The position numbers and the translations under genes are program-made. DNA of 64,000 nucleotides from Prolixibacter denitrificans (GTDB taxonomy: Bacteria > Bacteroidota > Bacteroidia > Bacteroidales > Prolixibacteraceae), in the NCBI RefSeq assembly GCF_003014495.1, contig NZ_PYGC01000004.1, positions 248,001 through 312,000 of the forward strand, written 5' to 3'. Below are positions 60,643 to 64,000 of this stretch, piece by piece. The notes below the pieces were generated by a model that was not told the DNA's origin, searched no databases, and saw only the letters and a list, made by a program, of their open reading frames with translations. Position 1 is the stretch's first letter, and each line of letters opens with the position of its first letter.

Positions 60643-61668
60643 ATGCAAATACTGTCTCCCAACGAATTTCTTAGCAAAGCAGAAAATACTCCGGTAGTTG
60701 ATGTTCGCTCTCCAGCCGAATACACCGAAGGCCATATTCCGGAGGCGGTAAACATTGCTCTCTTTTCAAATGAAGAGCGGGCAGAAATCGGGACGATATA
60801 CAAGCAACAAGGGAGAACGGAAGCCATCGAGCGCGGTTTGGACATTATCGGTCCGAAGATGTCCCGATTTGTGAAGGAGGCGCAAGCGTTGGCGGGAAAT
60901 GGAGAATTATTGGTTCATTGCTGGCGCGGCGGCATGCGTTCGGAAAGTATGGCCTGGCTGTTTGAGCGTGTCGGCATCCGGTGCTTCACGCTTAAAGGAG
61001 GCTACAAGGCCTACCGCAATTTACTGCTGGAAGAATTCGCCTCAATTCCAAACTTAATTGTGTTGGAAGGCTTTACCGGTAGTGGAAAAACAGAAATTAT
61101 ACAGGAACTGGCCCGCCAGGGAGAGCAGATTCTTGATCTGGAAGGCTTGGCGAATCATCGGGGTTCAGTGTTTGGTGGTGTTGGGCAAGGTGACCAGCCT
61201 ACTACTCAGCAATTCCAGAATATCCTTTTGGCAGCTTTACGAAAACTCGACAAGGAAAAACGCATTTGGGTCGAAGGGGAAAGCAAAAGCATTGGTCATG
61301 TTTTCTTGCCTGATCCTTTCTGGAAAGCCATGAACCAGGCCCGAATCATCGAAATAGAGGTTCCTGTTGAACAGCGCGTTAAACGAGTTGTCAAAGACTA
61401 CGGACAATTGGAAAGGTCCAGAATGACAGACGCCATTATGTCGTTGCACAAACGCCTTGGAGAACAGCGAACCAACCTGATTCTTGATTTATACCAAAAC
61501 AATGAGTTGGAACAGGTTGCAGAATTACTGCTGAGTTATTACGATAAAGCCTACCGATACAGTCGTGATAAATACAAAAAGAGCTACGCAAGCATCGATT
61601 TGAGCGGAAAGGATATTCGTGAAGATGCAGTGAAGCTGGTTAAGAAAGCAAACGAATTAAAATTATAG
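60643..61668 (+). CDS. selU: tRNA 2-selenouridine synthase
   Basis: A 341-aa protein (also called mnmH or ybbB). It changes 2-thiouridine at the wobble position of certain tRNAs to 2-selenouridine through a geranylated intermediate, using selenophosphate. N-terminal rhodanese domain (about 1-130) with the active-site Cys93 in [18 protein letters not shown]-loop GFTGSGKT at 143-150; C-terminal HKRLGEQRT region. Full length. selD starts 7 bases after its stop, giving a two-gene selenium-modification operon. Confidence 0.95.
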   Translation: MQILSPNEFLSKAENTPVVDVRSPAEYTEGHIPEAVNIALFSNEERAEIGTIYKQQGRTEAIERGLDIIGPKMSRFVKEAQALAGNGELLVHCWRGGMRSESMAWLFERVGIRCFTLKGGYKAYRNLLLEEFASIPNLIVLEGFTGSGKTEIIQELARQGEQILDLEGLANHRGSVFGGVGQGDQPTTQQFQNILLAALRKLDKEKRIWVEGESKSIGHVFLPDPFWKAMNQARIIEIEVPVEQRVKRVVKDYGQLERSRMTDAIMSLHKRLGEQRTNLILDLYQNNELEQVAELLLSYYDKAYRYSRDKYKKSYASIDLSGKDIREDAVKLVKKANELKL

Positions 61669-61675
61669 AAGGAAA

Positions 61676-62737
61676 ATGGAAAAAGGTTCAGATAACAAAA
61701 TACCTGTTGAACCCCTTAGGCTCACTCAATATTCGCATGGAGCGGGATGTGGTTGCAAGATTTCGCCAAAGGTTCTTCGGAACATTTTAGCTGAAACAAA
61801 AACGGAAGTTGACGATCCCAATCTTTTGGTTGGCAACGGAACGCTTGATGATGCGGCGGTGTATGCCATCGATGATGAAAAAGTGCTCATATCTACCACC
61901 GATTTCTTTACGCCTATTGTTGACGATCCTTATGATTTTGGCGGCATTGCATCGGTGAATGCTATCAGCGACATTTATGCTATGGGTGGCAAACCATTGA
62001 TGGCTATTGCCATTTTGGTTTGGCCGGTAGATAAGCTTCCTGCCGAAACAGCAGGCAAAGTTCTCGAAGGAGCCAAACGAGCCTGTGCACAAGCTGGTAT
62101 CGCCATTGCAGGCGGGCACAGCATCGACGGCCCGGAGCCTGTCTTTGGATTGGCCGTAACCGGAATCGCTTCGCGTGATCACGTTAAAAAGAACAGTTCA
62201 GCGAAAGCCGGATGTGAACTGTACCTTACCAAGCCATTGGGTGTTGGCATTTTAACGACCGCACAAAAACAAGGCCTTCTGAAAGAAGAAGATTTGAATG
62301 TCGCCCGCAATTCCATGATTACGCTGAACAAAATTGGTCAGGAACTGGGAGAATTAGAGGGAGTTTCGGCCATTACCGACGTAACCGGATTTGGATTGCT
62401 GGGACACCTCTCTGAAATTTGTGAAGGAAGTAATCTGAGTGCCACTGTAGAATTGGCTAAAGTTCCGGTGCTGAACAATCTTGATTTCTATATCGAACAC
62501 AAAACCTTCCCGGGAGGAACATTCCGGAATTTCGATAGCTACGGACACAAAATTTCGCCCCTCACGGAAGAACAAAAAGTAGTGTTGTGCGATCCTCAAA
62601 CCAGCGGAGGACTTTTAGTAGCGGTTGATCCGGCCCACCGGGATAAATTCCACGAAGTGACCGCACGATATGGAATGCAGCTGGAATCATTCGGAGTTTT
62701 AACCGAACCGAAGGAATTTGTTGTGGAGGTAAAATAA
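61676..62737 (+). CDS. selD: Selenide, water dikinase (selenophosphate synthetase)
   Basis: A 353-aa ATP-dependent enzyme making selenophosphate. The active site [19 protein letters not shown] is present, with Cys25 (E. coli Cys17) and Lys28 (Lys20); the Cys version, not a Sec one, is encoded. [33 protein letters not shown] and [16 protein letters not shown] form the AIRS-like ATP site. It would supply selU just upstream. No selA, selB or selC is seen in the window, so only selenouridine use is supported here. Confidence 0.95.
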   Translation: MEKGSDNKIPVEPLRLTQYSHGAGCGCKISPKVLRNILAETKTEVDDPNLLVGNGTLDDAAVYAIDDEKVLISTTDFFTPIVDDPYDFGGIASVNAISDIYAMGGKPLMAIAILVWPVDKLPAETAGKVLEGAKRACAQAGIAIAGGHSIDGPEPVFGLAVTGIASRDHVKKNSSAKAGCELYLTKPLGVGILTTAQKQGLLKEEDLNVARNSMITLNKIGQELGELEGVSAITDVTGFGLLGHLSEICEGSNLSATVELAKVPVLNNLDFYIEHKTFPGGTFRNFDSYGHKISPLTEEQKVVLCDPQTSGGLLVAVDPAHRDKFHEVTARYGMQLESFGVLTEPKEFVVEVK

Positions 62738-62762
62738 GCCGGCGAAACAGTCACAACCAGAA

Positions 62763-63701
62763 CTAGCAACAGCCATTTCCATCTGCCAATACGCCCGGAT
62801 GGTGATGGCTGTTGTATTCAAACTGCAATGTGACATGCTCAATGCCATATTCATGATGCAGCAGTTCTTCGATTGTATGTCGTACTTCAATGGTTTGGCT
62901 GGTTGGAAGATCATTTTGCAGATTGACATGCGCTTCAAAATACAGACTGCCTTCGGATAACGCCCATGAATGAAGATGATGCACGTTATTTATTTCCGGC
63001 AACGTTTCCAGTTTCTGCTTTGCTTCCACCAAATCAACTTCCGAAGGCGTAAACTGCATCAGCACGGAGGTCGACTCTTTCAGCAGACCAATTGTATGAT
63101 ACAGAATGTACAGGCTGATAATCACCGTAACCAACGGGTCAATCCAGTAAATCTGCCAAACCTCAATCACAATGGCACCAATAATAACAGCCAGCGAGGT
63201 AAGCGCATCGCCTAACAAATGCAAATAAGCAGCCCGAACGTTGATATTATTTCCCTTGTCTTTTTGCAGAAGAAGCACCGAAATGGTATTCGCTACCAAT
63301 CCAATAATTCCGAGCCACAACATAATGCCACCATCCACAGGAGTCGTGTCAGCAAAACGCTGAGCTGCTTCCACTATCAGGTAAACCGAAATGGCAATCA
63401 AGGCGACCGAATTGATGAACGCTGCCAAAATCTCGCTTCGGCGAAAGCCAAACGTCTGACGGGGAGTACCCGGCTTTTTTCCAAGTCGGTAAGCAATCCA
63501 TGCAAGCAACACAGCCACACCATCACTCAAATTGTGTAATGCGTCCGAAATCAGCGCCAAACTGTTCGAAAGAATTCCTCCCACAATTTGGGCAGCTGTT
63601 ATGAGGAAATTCAAAATAATCGTTAAAAAAAGCTTCTTTCCGGTCATATTATCAACCGAAGCATGCTCATGGTGATGATGGCTATGATGATGTGAACTCA
63701 T
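62763..63701 (-). CDS. CDF family zinc exporter with His-rich N-terminus
   Basis: A 312-aa metal/proton antiporter (CzcD/ZitB-like). N-terminus MSSHHHSHHHHEH could collect zinc; six helices cover residues about 25-215; motifs ALISDALHNLSDGVAVLLAW and HLLGDALTSLAVIIGA give the HD/HD zinc site. The cytoplasmic domain spans 220-295 and the C-terminus ends HHHPGVLADGNGCC, another metal-binding tail. A terminator-shaped hairpin lies 18 bases upstream of the start codon. A second possible start is Met19 (63647). Confidence 0.92.
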   Translation of the reverse strand: MSSHHHSHHHHEHASVDNMTGKKLFLTIILNFLITAAQIVGGILSNSLALISDALHNLSDGVAVLLAWIAYRLGKKPGTPRQTFGFRRSEILAAFINSVALIAISVYLIVEAAQRFADTTPVDGGIMLWLGIIGLVANTISVLLLQKDKGNNINVRAAYLHLLGDALTSLAVIIGAIVIEVWQIYWIDPLVTVIISLYILYHTIGLLKESTSVLMQFTPSEVDLVEAKQKLETLPEINNVHHLHSWALSEGSLYFEAHVNLQNDLPTSQTIEVRHTIEELLHHEYGIEHVTLQFEYNSHHHPGVLADGNGCC

Positions 63702-63708
63702 ATGAATG

Positions 63709-63716
63709 CAAATTTA
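63709..63716 (-). promoter_or_regulatory. -7-like box directly before the CDF start
   Basis: Minus-strand TAAATTTG fits TAnnTTTG but lies only 7 bases upstream of the annotated ATG at 63701, which would make the mRNA nearly leaderless or imply use of Met19. It overlaps the T-run of the hairpin. Confidence 0.35.
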
Positions 63717-63719
63717 AAA

Positions 63720-63745
63720 AACCCCGGTTCCATCGAACCGGGGTT
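63720..63745 (-). terminator. Terminator-like hairpin in front of the CDF gene
   Basis: AACCCCGGTTC (63720-63730) and GAACCGGGGTT (63735-63745) form a perfect 11-base stem with a 4-base loop; on the minus strand it is followed by a T-run. No minus-strand gene precedes it in the window, so it is either an attenuator or the terminator of an unseen transcript. Confidence 0.6.
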
Positions 63746-63918
63746 GTAACCCTTAAAACACCAACGCAAAGGAAATCAATCAAGAATTAAACCAACTAAC
63801 CTAACTTAACTAAACAAACCATAGAAAAAACTACTGTACTCATTCTCTGTAACGTAACGGGGGTGAAAATGTTTATAGATTAGCATGAAATTTGCACCTG
63901 GGACCTAAAAATTTTTCC

Positions 63919-64000
63919 ATGGCGAAAACTTCAACGAAAGTGAAAAACCGAGCTTGGGAAAACTTCAAAAGAACCATGCATAATCCTTCGATTTTTTCTA
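63919..64000 (+). CDS. Start of an unidentified gene (partial)
   Basis: ATG at 63919 opens a frame of 27 complete codons running off the window: MAKTSTKVKNRAWENFKRTM then HNPSIFS. It begins with a basic stretch as in cytoplasmic or membrane proteins. A sequence GAAATTTGCAC at 63889-63899 resembles a -7 box (one mismatch to TAnnTTTG). No family can be assigned from so short a piece. Confidence 0.45.
   Translation, partial: MAKTSTKVKNRAWENFKRTMHNPSIFS

Overview
The window looks like chromosomal DNA of a Bacteroidota bacterium, most probably from the Marinilabiliales (Prolixibacteraceae-like). Reasons: promoters that can be recognised fit the Bacteroidota pattern (-7 box TAnnTTTG), several protein families are typical of the phylum (DUF5916/CBM9 outer-membrane protein, TamA/TamB pair, LytS/LytTR pair, extended cold-shock protein, carboxynorspermidine polyamine pathway), and short mobile-looking intergenic repeats are frequent. 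The genus is inference; no rRNA or tRNA gene was recognised.

Region 1 (1-20238) is a redox and carbonyl/quinone detoxification neighbourhood: partial alcohol dehydrogenase, aldo-keto reductase, two hydroxynitrile-lyase-type cupins, tautomerase, DUF2255 protein, PPOX-fold flavoprotein, a SufR-type Fe-S repressor divergent from superoxide dismutase with a CAAC-N6-GTTG operator, a large DUF5916 protein, one intact and one nonsense-interrupted carboxymuconolactone decarboxylase, an AraC regulator, DMT and MFS exporters, a metallo-beta-lactamase-fold hydrolase, an NAD(P)-binding reductase, an azoreductase, a Crp-type regulator, a CDF metal exporter and a flavin monooxygenase.

Region 2 (20239-28312) is accessory and scarred. 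A truncated gene start runs into a 50-bp sequence whose second copy lies 1.8 kb further on. Between the two copies is an AbiEi/AbiEii toxin-antitoxin pair. A degenerate 41-42 bp tandem array, an AT-rich orphan secreted protein, a 57-bp relic of the nspC 3' end, a His/Met-rich secreted protein, REP-like hairpins and the intact nspC follow.

Region 3 (28313-41073) is the most interesting part: a tightly overlapping 12-gene minus-strand operon with the gene order of archaeal Mbx/Mbs respiratory complexes (MnhE, F, G, MbhD-like, MbhE/MnhB, MnhC, two MnhD-like antiporter modules fused in one 1043-aa protein, NuoH-, NuoB-, NuoC-, NuoD-like), ending in a fusion of a NuoI/MbxN-type ferredoxin with a GltD/NfnB-like FAD-NAD(P)H oxidoreductase. 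The catalytic subunit lacks [NiFe] ligands, so this is not a hydrogenase. An FNR-type oxygen sensor with the C-x2-C-x5-C motif is divergent from it.

Region 4 (41078-64000) holds tamB and tamA, carboxynorspermidine synthase (partner of nspC), a multi-PAS hybrid histidine kinase, a cold-shock protein with a long leader, an AlkZ-like DNA glycosylase, DJ-1/PfpI and YciI proteins, an esterase plus GH13 amylase pair, a LytS/LytTR two-component system, a TGA-interrupted membrane-protein gene, the selU-selD selenouridine genes, a His-rich CDF exporter with a terminator-like hairpin in front of its start, and the beginning of an unidentified gene.
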